43,174 nucleotides of DNA from Chryseobacterium sp. (GCA_027492795.1 JAPUEB010000039.1:1-43174), one strand, 5' to 3'; positions 33,952-43,068 are shown, counted from the first letter of the stretch. A program made the numbers and translations. Notes: generated from the sequence alone by a model not told the origin.

Positions 33952-34566
33952 TTAAAAAAGTCCGTGCATTTCTGCTTCAATGCGTTCCAAAATGTATCCA
34001 AAATCTTCCGGACGTTCCACAAAATCTAAGTCGTCAACTTCAATAATTAAAAGTTTTCCTTCGTTATAATTGGAAATCCATTTTTCGTATTTTTGGTTGA
34101 GTTTTGAGAGATATTCTATTGAAATTGAGGCTTCGTAATCTCTTCCACGCTTGTAGATTTTTTTTACCAAATTGGGAACGTCGGATTTTAGATAAATCAA
34201 CAAATCTGGCGCAGAAACAAAGGTTTTCATCAAGTTAAAAACCGAAGAATAGTTATTGAAATCGCGGTCTGTAAGAAGATTCATATCGTTCAGGTTTTCC
34301 GCAAAAATATGGGCATCTTCATAAATCGTTCTGTCTTGAATGATATTTTTCCCACTCTCGCGAATTTCCTTTACCTGTCGAAAACGGCTTCCCAAAAAAT
34401 AAATTTGCAGTGCAAAACTCCATTTGCTCATATCTGCATAAAAATCCTCCAAATAAGGATTGTGATCCACGTCTTCAAACTGTGCATCCCAACCGTAATG
34501 TTTGGCAAGCATCGTGGTTAAAGTGGTTTTTCCGGCTCCAATATTTCCTGTAATTGCGATGTGCAT
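33952..34566 (-). CDS. Deoxynucleoside kinase
   Basis: 204 residues, dNK family (deoxyadenosine/deoxyguanosine kinase type). P-loop GNIGAGKTT at 7-15, the substrate-side FEDVDHNPYLEDFYAD, catalytic DRTIYEDAHIFA, and the LID arginines KRGRDYE. It salvages deoxynucleosides into dNMPs, the opposite direction to the dNTPase elsewhere in this window. It is followed by the small membrane gene. An upstream word-repeat stretch (34567-34612, ATGATAAATGATG-like) separates it from the preceding gene. Confidence 0.93.
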   Translation of the reverse strand: MHIAITGNIGAGKTTLTTMLAKHYGWDAQFEDVDHNPYLEDFYADMSKWSFALQIYFLGSRFRQVKEIRESGKNIIQDRTIYEDAHIFAENLNDMNLLTDRDFNNYSSVFNLMKTFVSAPDLLIYLKSDVPNLVKKIYKRGRDYEASISIEYLSKLNQKYEKWISNYNEGKLLIIEVDDLDFVERPEDFGYILERIEAEMHGLF

Positions 34567-34615
34567 CTCTTGTATAAATGATAAATGATGATTGATAAAC
34601 GATTAAAAAAAACGT

Positions 34616-35380
34616 TTATTCGAGTTGGTAAAGATAGAGTTTACCTGCTTTGATTTCAAAATAAGCGGAGGAGTTTTTATCCACAATTTTGGAATTTTTT
34701 GCCGTGAAAGTTGTTGTGAATTGATTGGAAGAAGAATATTTTGACACAGAATTTTGCGCAATCACAAAGATATTTTCGTTTTCACGACGAAGTTTTCTGG
34801 CTTTATCAATTTTGGTTTCAAAGATTTTTTCGGCTTTAAAATTATAGACTTTAAAATCATTTTCCGTTAGAAGATAAAGCCTGTTTTCAAAAACCAACAT
34901 GTCTTTTATCTTTTCAAAATCAATAAAAAACGGAAAAGAATTGATGATGTTATTTGCCCGAAAATTATACTGAACAAGCCGCTTCATGCTTTCATCCAAC
35001 AACCAAATTTGCTGCAAATCTTCTGCATAAGCTGATTTTATAAATCCAAATTTTTGACGAAAATCTACCTTTTGAATTTCATTCAAATTGGCATCCACAA
35101 ACTTCATTTCCTGCGTATTTTCAGAGAAAAGGACGATGTTCATCGGATTTTGCACGCTTTGAATTTTGAAAGGAAGCGTCATCATCATTTTCGCCTGCTG
35201 TTTTCCCAAGGAATCGTATTTAGTGAAGCTGAAATCTTTGTTTTTGTAAAGGAAAATATTTCTGTAATCATCAACGAGAAAATCGGTTGCATCTTTTAAT
35301 TTCAATGAATCAAAAGGAAGGGTTTTCTGCGCGGAAAGGTTGCAGAATAGGAAGAGAAATATGATTTTTAGAAATTTCAA
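34616..35380 (-). CDS. Secreted beta-propeller-like protein, unknown
   Basis: 254 residues with a Sec signal peptide (about 1-18, MKFLKIIFLFLFCNLSA). The body shows repeated strand-rich blocks (FLVDDYRNIFLYKNKD, QQIWLLDESMKRLVQYN, LYLLTENDFKVYN), suggesting a partial propeller of about 40-residue repeats. No catalytic motif. It is probably in one operon with the kinase gene 49 bases downstream. Function unknown. Confidence 0.75.
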   Translation of the reverse strand: MKFLKIIFLFLFCNLSAQKTLPFDSLKLKDATDFLVDDYRNIFLYKNKDFSFTKYDSLGKQQAKMMMTLPFKIQSVQNPMNIVLFSENTQEMKFVDANLNEIQKVDFRQKFGFIKSAYAEDLQQIWLLDESMKRLVQYNFRANNIINSFPFFIDFEKIKDMLVFENRLYLLTENDFKVYNFKAEKIFETKIDKARKLRRENENIFVIAQNSVSKYSSSNQFTTTFTAKNSKIVDKNSSAYFEIKAGKLYLYQLE

Positions 35381-35473
35381 ATTTTTGTGAATTTAAAAAT
35401 TAATTGATGTGAATTAGGTTGTTAAAATTACTCTAAATTATTTGGAAAATTTTGAAATTACATATTAAATTTC

Positions 35474-35531
35474 GGCTGAAGCCAATTGCGACTGCCATTA
35501 TTTAGCGGGCTAAAGCCCGCTCCTATTGATG
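35474..35531. repeat. GGCTAAAGCC hairpin repeat, third locus
   Basis: GGCTGAAGCC (35474-35483) and AGCGGGCTAAAGCCCGCT (35504-35521), then CCTATTGATG. The same unit as at 28985-29012 and 29617-29640. Confidence 0.7.
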
Positions 35532-35560
35532 TAAAACAATAGTGCAAATTCTCAATTAAT

Positions 35561-35586
35561 AAAAAAGCGCCCCAAAAAAGGAACGC
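35561..35586 (-). terminator. Terminator of the glutamine cyclotransferase gene
   Basis: Minus-strand stem GCGTTCC / GGGGCGC (with G-U pairs), T-rich loop, then six T. It lies 30 bases after the stop. Confidence 0.7.
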
Positions 35587-35615
35587 ATATAATATGAAAT
35601 TTTCAAATTTTCAAA

Positions 35616-36638
35616 TTACTTTATCGCTACCTCATAAATTTTATCCCAATTCTTCCCCGTAATCAGCATATTGTCGCCTTTAAAAGCAATTCCGTTCAGA
35701 ACGTCCTCACTTCCAGAGGTGTGTTTTTTTGCGATTTGTGTAAAGTCAAATTTTCCCACCACTTCCCCACTTTTTGGATCAATTTTTAAAATAATTGGCT
35801 CTTTCCAAACATTCGCGTAGATAAAACCATTATGATATTCCAACTCGTTCAGCTGGTCGTAAGCTTGAGTATTTCCGGCAACAGAAATGTATTTTACCAA
35901 TTTTGAAGGATCAGTGGAATCTAAGAAATAAAGGTTTTTTGTTCCGTCGGAAGCAATCAGGTTTTTTCCGTCGTAAGTTAATCCCCAACCTTCGCCCATC
36001 ACGTTAGGATAAGGAAATTCGCCGATTAAACTCAAGTTCGATTTATTATAAATAAAACCTTTTTTATTTTGCCAAGTCAATTGGTAAATTTTATCGCCAA
36101 CAATTGCGCTTCCTTCGGAGAAAACATCTTGTGGTTGCGGAGTTGCGGCAATTGGAGTTGTAGTTCCAAGTGTATATTTTAGGATTTTTGAAGAACCGTT
36201 TTGTCCGTCACTTTCGTAAATGGTATTTCCTTCCAACTGAAAACCTTGCACGAAATTTTTCGGATCGTGCGGATATTCTTTTACGATTTCATAATTCAGT
36301 TTTGCTTCCGGATTTTTCGCAAAAACATTGATGGTTGCGTCCTGATTAAGCACTTCGCCACCTTTTTTCTTAATGTTAAATGTTACCGCATTGTCGCCTA
36401 ATGTGAAAAATTTAGGATCTACCACTAAATTAGAAGTTTCCTTTTCGCCAAAACTGATGGAAATGCTTTCGGCATTTTCGGTAACGTCTTTTGGAAGCGC
36501 AATTGCATCGCCAAAATGGTAACCTTTGCTCTCCATTTCGAGGTTATAATCGTTTAAAGTGTTCAGAATTTCTTTGTCTTTGTTACACGAAGCAAGGATT
36601 GTAAGCGCAAAAAGCGAAATAAAGATGGTCTTTTTCAT
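35616..36638 (-). CDS. Glutaminyl-peptide cyclotransferase-type lipoprotein
   Basis: The start is placed at ATG 36638, which opens a lipoprotein signal (MKKTIFISLFALTILASC). About 340 residues: an N-terminal Ig-like region (about 25-105), then a five-bladed propeller of the plant-type glutamine cyclotransferase family (NFVQGFQLEGNTIYESDGQNGSS, EGWGLTYDGKNLIASDGT, LNELEYHNGFIYANVWKEPIILKIDP). It would convert N-terminal Gln to pyroglutamate on exported proteins. An ATG 30 bases upstream gives a less clean signal. Confidence 0.9.
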   Translation of the reverse strand: MKKTIFISLFALTILASCNKDKEILNTLNDYNLEMESKGYHFGDAIALPKDVTENAESISISFGEKETSNLVVDPKFFTLGDNAVTFNIKKKGGEVLNQDATINVFAKNPEAKLNYEIVKEYPHDPKNFVQGFQLEGNTIYESDGQNGSSKILKYTLGTTTPIAATPQPQDVFSEGSAIVGDKIYQLTWQNKKGFIYNKSNLSLIGEFPYPNVMGEGWGLTYDGKNLIASDGTKNLYFLDSTDPSKLVKYISVAGNTQAYDQLNELEYHNGFIYANVWKEPIILKIDPKSGEVVGKFDFTQIAKKHTSGSEDVLNGIAFKGDNMLITGKNWDKIYEVAIK

Positions 36639-36817
36639 TTTTAAAATAATAATTTCCAAAAATAGCAATTTTTAAGCCGAGAAATAAAGTTAATGAATAA
36701 TTAAAAATGAAAAATGAAAAATTATGAATAGGAGATGAATATCGAAACCGCTGAAGTTTAATTGTTAATTACTAATTGTTAATTTATAATGAAAATATTG
36801 AATGTGGAATTTTGAAT

Positions 36818-37180
36818 TTACAAATTTTCTCCGAACTGAAGAATGTATCCATTGTTATCATAAATAGCAAACTCGCGCATTTTCCAAGGAAAATCTTCGA
36901 TTTCGTAGCAGATTTTTGCTTTGCTATTCAAATTTTCCCAAAGTTCATCCACATTTTCCACATTGAAATAAAACGAACCCGAAAATCCAATTTTTTCAAA
37001 TTTTTCGTGTTGATTTGGCTTTGAGAACATAACTCCTACTCCATCTTTTGAAAGCGAAGCCCAATTCCAATCGTCATTTTTTTCATCTAAATTGAAACCT
37101 AAAATTTCCGTGTAAAATTGGATGCTTTCTTCGATATTTTCTGTCCAAAGAATCGGTCGAAGGTGTTTGAAAGTTGCCAT
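36818..37180 (-). CDS. VOC (glyoxalase/bleomycin resistance) fold protein
   Basis: 120 residues with paired beta-alpha-beta-beta-beta modules: LRPILWTENIEESIQFYTEILGF and, later, YFNVENVDELWENL, ending NNGYILQFGENL with a metal-type glutamate. Substrate unknown. Its ATG directly abuts the stop of the preceding oxidoreductase gene (no gap), so the two are co-translated. Confidence 0.88.
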   Translation of the reverse strand: MATFKHLRPILWTENIEESIQFYTEILGFNLDEKNDDWNWASLSKDGVGVMFSKPNQHEKFEKIGFSGSFYFNVENVDELWENLNSKAKICYEIEDFPWKMREFAIYDNNGYILQFGENL

Positions 37181-37837
37181 TTAGATATTTTTTGCCGCGA
37201 TTGCTATGTCTTTCGTTTCCAAAACCTGACTTGGATAACCCGTTTCTGCAACATTCGCCATCGCATTTGTAACTTCCGCAACGCTTCCAAAATAGTTTGG
37301 AAAAAGCGGTTTGAAAATCGTATTCATCCAAGAAAAATAAGGATACCATTTGTTCACAAAATCTTGTCCATCAACAGGTTTCATAAAAGCGGGACGAAAA
37401 TTGTAGGCGTTTTTTCCAAAAAGTTTTATCAAATCGTTTTCGGTTTTTCCTTTTACTGCAGCCCAACCTGTTCCTTTTTCGTTGGAATCGGTTCCAGCGC
37501 CGGAAATGTAGCAGAATTTTCCGTCGGGATTCATTTTTTTAAAAGTTTCAGCAAAATGCAGCGTCAAAGTGTGCGTAATTTTGAAATATTCTTCTTTTGA
37601 AAGTCCCACAGATGAAATTCCAAGGCAAAAAAGAACCGCATCGTAACCTTTCATTTCATTTTCTATGGAAGACAAATCGTAAAAATCTTTTTGGATAATT
37701 TCTTTCAATTTTGGATGTGAAACTCCGCTTGGTTTTCTACTGATAGAAAGAATTTCACTGATATCTTCTCTTTGCAAAAGCGTCCTTAAAGCGCCGTTTC
37801 CCACCATTCCTGTTGCGCCAGTTAAAATAATTTTCAT
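37181..37837 (-). CDS. NAD(P)-binding Rossmann oxidoreductase
   Basis: 218 residues. Glycine motif TGATGMVGNGALRTLL at 5-20, then SRKPSGVSHPKLKEI, YDAVLFCLGISSVGLSKEEY, CYISGAGTDSNEKGTGWAAVKGKTEN. It resembles the NmrA/HTATIP2-like atypical SDR proteins. No substrate can be read. It forms a two-gene operon with the VOC gene. Confidence 0.88.
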   Translation of the reverse strand: MKIILTGATGMVGNGALRTLLQREDISEILSISRKPSGVSHPKLKEIIQKDFYDLSSIENEMKGYDAVLFCLGISSVGLSKEEYFKITHTLTLHFAETFKKMNPDGKFCYISGAGTDSNEKGTGWAAVKGKTENDLIKLFGKNAYNFRPAFMKPVDGQDFVNKWYPYFSWMNTIFKPLFPNYFGSVAEVTNAMANVAETGYPSQVLETKDIAIAAKNI

Positions 37838-38002
37838 TCTAATTTTTTTGCAAAAATAGTGAACTCCAATTAAAACTTTTTTTAAAAAATTCTCAAAAAT
37901 TAGAGAGAAGAATAAACCAACCTCTTTTCAAAGTGCTGCCGTTATATTTTATCAATTATTTTCAATTTCTAGTTTTTAAGATGTTTTTTTTGCAAAAAAA
38001 AC

Positions 38003-38032
38003 TTGAAAATTGTACGAAAATAATTAAATTTA
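38003..38032 (+). promoter_or_regulatory. Promoter of the ATP-grasp-like gene (TTG-N19-TAAATTTA)
   Basis: TTG at 38003-38005 and TAAATTTA at 38025-38032 with a 19-base spacer. The ATG is 21 bases later, so the leader is about 16 bases. Confidence 0.65.
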
Positions 38033-38053
38033 AAAATTAAATAAAAAAAAACA

Positions 38054-39235
38054 ATGATTCCAGAGTACAGAAAGCAATTTAATGCTCATTACACTTCCGA
38101 AAAATACCAGCAGGTAAAAGATATCCTTGCCGAAAGAGCTGGAATTGAAGCACAATTTCGGGTTTCTGAAAGTCCAATTTTTTTAACCAATGAATTTAAA
38201 AATAAATTGGACGATGCCTGCAACAGCATCATTGCACAAATAAAAAATATGCCCGATGAAGAGCTTCAGAAGGCAATTCCCGATAATTGCCGAGTTCCAA
38301 ATGATACCCAACATACGCATTTTTTAGCCATTGATTTTGGAATCTGTAAAAATGAAAAAGGCGAAATAGAACCACAACTCATTGAGCTTCAGGCATTTCC
38401 TACTCTATATGCATTTCAGGAAGAATATGAAGAGGTAATTTCTGAAGTTTTTCCGGAATTGAAAGCGCTTCGAAATTCCATACCAAAGCCAGAATACATA
38501 CAATTTTTAAAAGAAGTCATCGTAGGAAATGAAAACCCCGAAAACGTTATTCTTTTGGAGATTTTTCCCGAAAAACAAAAAACAAGTATCGACTTTGCCT
38601 TAACCGAAAAATATTTAGGAATAAAAACCGTTTGCCTCACCAAAGTAAAAAAAGAAGGCAAAAAACTTTTTTATGAAAAAGACGGAAATAAAATTCCGAT
38701 TCATAGAATATATAACCGGGTTATTTTTGATGAGCTTGATAGAATTCCGGACTTACAATTGGAGTTTGATTTTCGCGAAGAAGCGGATGTAACTTGGGTT
38801 ACGCACCCCAACTGGTTTTTCAAAGTATCAAAATTTATTTTACCAAAATTGGAACACGCTTACGTTCCGAAAAGTTATTTTCTGAACGAATTTCCTGCCG
38901 AAGAACAACTTGAAAACTTTGTTTTGAAGCCGCTTTTTTCTTTTGCCGGAAGCGGTGTAGATTTGGAGCCAACTCAGGAAAAAATTGACCAAATTTCTGA
39001 TAAGCATAACTACATTATGCAAAGAAAAGTTTTCTACGAGCCGCTTTTCGAGGATATTAATGGTGAATTTTCCAAATCTGAAATCAGGATGCTCTATCTC
39101 TGGAAAGAAGGTGAAGAAAAACCGCAATTGATGGACAATTTGGCAAGGATGACGAAAGTTGCCATGGCAAATGTAGATTTTAATAAAAAAGATGCAATTT
39201 GGATCGGAAGTTCAATAGCTTTTTTTGAAAAATAG
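38054..39235 (+). CDS. Putative ATP-grasp protein beside the cyanophycin genes
   Basis: 393 residues. The C-terminal half has ATP-grasp-like strings: NFVLKPLFSFAGSGVDLEP (nucleotide lysine and loop), YIMQRKVFYEPLFED (hinge) and EIRMLYLW...LARMTKVAMANV (metal side). The N-terminal half (IDFGICKNEKGEIEPQLIELQAFPTLYAFQ) resembles the pre-ATP-grasp part of glutathionylspermidine-synthase-like proteins. It would ligate a carboxylate to an amine using ATP, but the substrate is unknown. It converges on the cyanophycin synthetase gene, sharing a terminator with it. The link to cyanophycin is by location only. Confidence 0.7.
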   Translation: MIPEYRKQFNAHYTSEKYQQVKDILAERAGIEAQFRVSESPIFLTNEFKNKLDDACNSIIAQIKNMPDEELQKAIPDNCRVPNDTQHTHFLAIDFGICKNEKGEIEPQLIELQAFPTLYAFQEEYEEVISEVFPELKALRNSIPKPEYIQFLKEVIVGNENPENVILLEIFPEKQKTSIDFALTEKYLGIKTVCLTKVKKEGKKLFYEKDGNKIPIHRIYNRVIFDELDRIPDLQLEFDFREEADVTWVTHPNWFFKVSKFILPKLEHAYVPKSYFLNEFPAEEQLENFVLKPLFSFAGSGVDLEPTQEKIDQISDKHNYIMQRKVFYEPLFEDINGEFSKSEIRMLYLWKEGEEKPQLMDNLARMTKVAMANVDFNKKDAIWIGSSIAFFEK

Positions 39236-39254
39236 CCACAATTTATTAAAGTAA

Positions 39255-39277
39255 AAAGGTCGCAAACCGCGACCTTT
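39255..39277. terminator. Bidirectional terminator between the ATP-grasp-like gene and cphA
   Basis: Stem AAAGGTCGC / GCGACCTTT with loop AAACC and T/A-rich flanks on both sides. Confidence 0.85.
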
Positions 39278-39279
39278 CT

Positions 39280-41907
39280 TTATTTATTTCCTTCTTCCTG
39301 CAATTCCTTGTTCTGATATTCTTGAACGAGGTCGATTGCGTTGGAAATGACGTCACTTAATGCTGTGATGAAAGTTCCCTCTTCAGCCAAACTCATCGCA
39401 TGTTTCAAGGCATCAATTTCTTTGGCGATGCATTCAAAACTGGTTTTGCTTCCGGATGATTGAATTCCTTCTATGACCAAACTGTTGATTTCTTCCTCGG
39501 TTCTTCCGCGAAGGTGTTTTTCGTTGCGAATAATGATATGGTCGAACATTCTTCCGGCAATTTTTCCGCATTCCTTGATATCTTCATCCCTCCTATCGCC
39601 AACTCCCGAAATAATTCCGATTTTTTTGTGGCTTTCCACGTTTTTCAAATAATCTTCTATGGCTTCGTAACCTGCAGGATTGTGCGCAAAATCAATCATT
39701 ACCTTGAAGTTTTTGAATTTGAAGACATTCAATCTTCCTGGAGTTAATTGCGCACTTGGTATTAATGTACGAAGTGAATTCGCAATATCTTCAATGGCGA
39801 AACCGTAAAGATAAGTCGCCAAACTTGCCGCCAAAACATTGGCAATCATAAACTTGGCTTTTCCTTCCATCGTGATTGGGATGTTCTGCACTTTTGCGAT
39901 GCGAATTTTCCAGTCGCCTTTTTTTATGGTAATGAAACCTTCCTCATAAACGCAGGTAATTTTTCCTTCTTTTGCAAATTTTCTGATGTGAGGATTGTTT
40001 TCATCCAAACTGAAAATTGCCACTTTTGCATCCAAATCGTTTACAATTCGCATCGAATATTCGTCATCGGCATTCAAAACGCACCATCCGTCCTTTTTCA
40101 CGGAATCTAAAACAACTCTTTTTACTTTTGTAAGGTCTTTCAGATTGTGGATATCATTCAAACCTAAATGATCTTCCTTAATGTTGGTTAAAACACCGAT
40201 ATCACAAGTTCCGTAACCCAAACCGGAACGCAAAATTCCGCCACGAGCAGTCTCTAAAACCGCAAATTCCACTGTTGGATCTTTCAAAATAAATTCTGCG
40301 GAAATTGGTCCTGTTGTGTCGCCTTTCGTCAACATCGTATTTTGGATGTAAATACCGTCTGAAGTGGTGAAACCAACTCTGTAACCATTATTTTTTACAA
40401 TATGGGAAATCAAACGCGTCGTCGTAGTTTTTCCGTTGGTTCCGGTAACGGCAATAATTGGAATTCTGAACGGTTTTCCAGGAGGATAGAGCATATCTAC
40501 AACAGGAGCTGCGACGTTTCTCGGCAAGCCTTCACTTGGAGCCAAATGCATCCTGAAACCTGGAGCTGCATTCACTTCCAAAATTGCTCCACCACTTTCT
40601 TTCAGCGGTTGTGTAAGGTTTTCTGCCATAATATCGATTCCGCAAACGTCCAAACCAACAATTTTTGAAATTCTTTCGCACATCGTTACGTTTTCGGGGT
40701 GAACCATATCGGTAACATCAATGGAAGTTCCGCCTGTAGAAAGGTTTGCCGTGGATTTTAGATAAACAATTTCACCATTTTGAGGAATTGTTTCAAGTGA
40801 ATATCCAAGTTTTGCTAAAAGTTCGTTGGTATCTTTATCCACCAAAATTTCGGTAAGCACATTTTCGTGTCCGTAACCTCTTTTTGGATTCAAATTTTCT
40901 TTGTCGATTAATTGCTGAATGTTTAAAACGCCGTCTCCCACTACATTTGCAGGAACTCTTCTTGCCGCCGCAACCATTTTATGATTGATGACCAAAATCC
41001 TGAAATCGAAACCAGTGACATATTTTTCAACGATAACTTTTCGGGAAACTTTTTGGGCGTGTTCCAAACCTACTTTCGCAACTTCCCAATCTTTCACGTT
41101 AATGCTTTGTCCGCGACCATGGTTTCCGTCCAAAGGTTTGATTACGATTGGATAGCCGATTTTTCGGATTACATATTCCAAATCTTCCTCATCCACCACC
41201 AAACCGCCACTCGGAACAGGAATTGCGGCATCTTCCAACATTTTTTTTGTGGTTTCTTTGTTGCAGGCAATATCTACAGCAATAGAACTGGTTTTTCCGG
41301 TAATAGTCGCCTGAAAACGTTGCTGATTAACTCCGTAACCCAATTGCACCAAAGAATTTCTTCCCAAACGTATCCAAGGAATATTTCTGGCAACAGCTTC
41401 TTCAACAATACTTCCGGTAGAAGGCCCCAAACGTTCGCGTTCCCGAATTTCCTTTAAGCGGTGAATACAGTGAGCCATATCATATTCTTCGCCGTCGATA
41501 ATTGCTTGAGCGATTTTTACAGATTCTTCCGCCGCATAAATTCCAGAATTTTCTTCCAAATAACTGAAAACTACATTATAAACTCCCGGAGTTTTTGTTT
41601 CGCGGGTTCTCCCGAAACCGGTATCCATTCCTGCAAGCGTTTGAATTTCCAGCGCGATATGCTCGATTACGTGTCCCATCCAAGTTCCCATTTCAACACG
41701 GTGAAAAAAACCGCCTTCAAAACCTTCGGAACAGCGATGTGTAATGAGCGATGGGATCATTTTTTCCAAACGTTCCCTGAAACCTGGGATTTTGTTGGTA
41801 GGTAATTGTTCTGCTTCTTCAAGATCCAAACGCATCTGAATCAATTTTTTTCTGCGGATGCTCCAAATATTAGGACCCCGTAAAACCTGTATTTTTTCGA
41901 TTTTCAT
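39280..41907 (-). CDS. cphA: Cyanophycin synthetase
   Basis: The start is placed at ATG 41907 (MKIEKIQVLRGPNIWS), the usual family N terminus, giving 875 residues, the standard CphA1 size. An N-terminal domain (to about 160) is followed by the ATP-grasp domain (PIVIKPLDGNHGRGQ; AILEVNAAPGFRMHLAPSEG) that adds aspartate to the polymer backbone, and the Mur-ligase-like domain (P-loop GTNGKTTTTRL, K near 493; MIDFAHNPAGYEA) that adds arginine to the side chain. The product is multi-L-arginyl-poly-L-aspartate, a nitrogen reserve. It is divergent from cyanophycinase, with a 201-base shared upstream region. Confidence 0.96.
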   Translation of the reverse strand: MKIEKIQVLRGPNIWSIRRKKLIQMRLDLEEAEQLPTNKIPGFRERLEKMIPSLITHRCSEGFEGGFFHRVEMGTWMGHVIEHIALEIQTLAGMDTGFGRTRETKTPGVYNVVFSYLEENSGIYAAEESVKIAQAIIDGEEYDMAHCIHRLKEIRERERLGPSTGSIVEEAVARNIPWIRLGRNSLVQLGYGVNQQRFQATITGKTSSIAVDIACNKETTKKMLEDAAIPVPSGGLVVDEEDLEYVIRKIGYPIVIKPLDGNHGRGQSINVKDWEVAKVGLEHAQKVSRKVIVEKYVTGFDFRILVINHKMVAAARRVPANVVGDGVLNIQQLIDKENLNPKRGYGHENVLTEILVDKDTNELLAKLGYSLETIPQNGEIVYLKSTANLSTGGTSIDVTDMVHPENVTMCERISKIVGLDVCGIDIMAENLTQPLKESGGAILEVNAAPGFRMHLAPSEGLPRNVAAPVVDMLYPPGKPFRIPIIAVTGTNGKTTTTRLISHIVKNNGYRVGFTTSDGIYIQNTMLTKGDTTGPISAEFILKDPTVEFAVLETARGGILRSGLGYGTCDIGVLTNIKEDHLGLNDIHNLKDLTKVKRVVLDSVKKDGWCVLNADDEYSMRIVNDLDAKVAIFSLDENNPHIRKFAKEGKITCVYEEGFITIKKGDWKIRIAKVQNIPITMEGKAKFMIANVLAASLATYLYGFAIEDIANSLRTLIPSAQLTPGRLNVFKFKNFKVMIDFAHNPAGYEAIEDYLKNVESHKKIGIISGVGDRRDEDIKECGKIAGRMFDHIIIRNEKHLRGRTEEEINSLVIEGIQSSGSKTSFECIAKEIDALKHAMSLAEEGTFITALSDVISNAIDLVQEYQNKELQEEGNK

Positions 41908-42094
41908 AAAACTAAAATGAGTCTGCTTAAAATTGTTTTTTTGAAAAAAGGACAAAAAATCCCTTTAAACTTACATAATTACTAAAAATTCTTCAGAATG
42001 AAAAACAAAAATCCAAAGAATTTGCATTTTGCTTTGAAAACCAATAAAATACAAAATATCAATAGCTAAAAAACGCCTGTTATCAATATTTTTT

Positions 42095-42102
42095 TAAATT
42101 TG
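42095..42102 (+). promoter_or_regulatory. cphB -10 element TAAATTTG
   Basis: A full TAnnTTTG match ending 6 bases before the ATG; no clear TTG 19-20 bases upstream. The message would be almost leaderless. Confidence 0.5.
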
Positions 42103-42108
42103 CAATCT

Positions 42109-42999
42109 ATGAAACCCGCAGGAAAATTAATGATTATCGGTGGTGCCGTTAACAAAGGCAGTTTTGCAGAAACCGATTTCGACCAAAGTGTAGAGAAAAA
42201 CCTCAATTTTTTTGAAAGAGGAATTTTAAGAAAAATCATCAACGAAAGCCGTTTGAAGGAGGATTCTTTCATAGAGGTTATTACTACCGCTTCCCAAATT
42301 CCACAAATTGTTGGGCCAGAATATAAAAAGGCATTCGAGTTTTTAGGTTGTAAAAATGTGAATATTTTGGATATCCAAAACCGTGAACAAGCCAATTCCG
42401 ACCCCATTGTTGCAAGAGCAAACGCTGCGGATGTGGTGATGTTTACAGGTGGAGACCAACTTCGTTTGACTTCCATTTTAGGTGGAACACGTTTTCATGA
42501 CGCTATTCTTTTAAAATATCAGGAAACCGATTTTCTTTATGCGGGAACTTCCGCAGGTGCAGCAGCAGCTTCTGAAAATATGATTTATCAAGGCAGCAGC
42601 AGCGAAGCGCTTCTAAAAGGCGAAATAAAAACCACGCAAGGTTTGGGTTTTATAGATAATGTGATTGTAGATACGCATTTTGTTCAACGTGGAAGAATTG
42701 GGCGACTTTTTCAAGCGGTTGTAAACAATCCTAGAACTTTGGGAATTGGTTTGGGCGAAGACACCGGACTTTTTATAAAAGATGATAGCATGACCGCAGT
42801 TGGTTCCGGACTGGTAATCATTGTGGACGGGAGATTTATAAAAGACACCAACCTTACGAATATCGAACTGGGACAACCGATTTCTATTGATAATTTAATT
42901 GTTCACGTTATGTCGCAAAACGATATTTTTGATTTGAAAACCAAAGATCTTAAGATTATAAACTCTCACTACAACCCAATTCCTACGGAAGACAAATAA
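42109..42999 (+). CDS. cphB: Cyanophycinase
   Basis: The start is ATG 42109 (MKPAGKLMIIGGAVNKG); a TTG three codons earlier is not needed. 296 residues, peptidase family S51. Catalytic serine in YAGTSAGAAAAS, the TGGDQLRLTSILGGT loop, VDTHFVQRGRIGRL and GLGEDTG. It cleaves cyanophycin to beta-Asp-Arg dipeptides inside the cell. An isoaspartyl dipeptidase to finish the job is not in this window and may lie beyond the right edge. Confidence 0.96.
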   Translation: MKPAGKLMIIGGAVNKGSFAETDFDQSVEKNLNFFERGILRKIINESRLKEDSFIEVITTASQIPQIVGPEYKKAFEFLGCKNVNILDIQNREQANSDPIVARANAADVVMFTGGDQLRLTSILGGTRFHDAILLKYQETDFLYAGTSAGAAAASENMIYQGSSSEALLKGEIKTTQGLGFIDNVIVDTHFVQRGRIGRLFQAVVNNPRTLGIGLGEDTGLFIKDDSMTAVGSGLVIIVDGRFIKDTNLTNIELGQPISIDNLIVHVMSQNDIFDLKTKDLKIINSHYNPIPTEDK

Positions 43000-43068
43000 T
43001 CTGTTGGGTGATGAAAGCTGGATAATGGATGTTTAGTTACATCGAACATTTTTGAGATTTATAAATAA

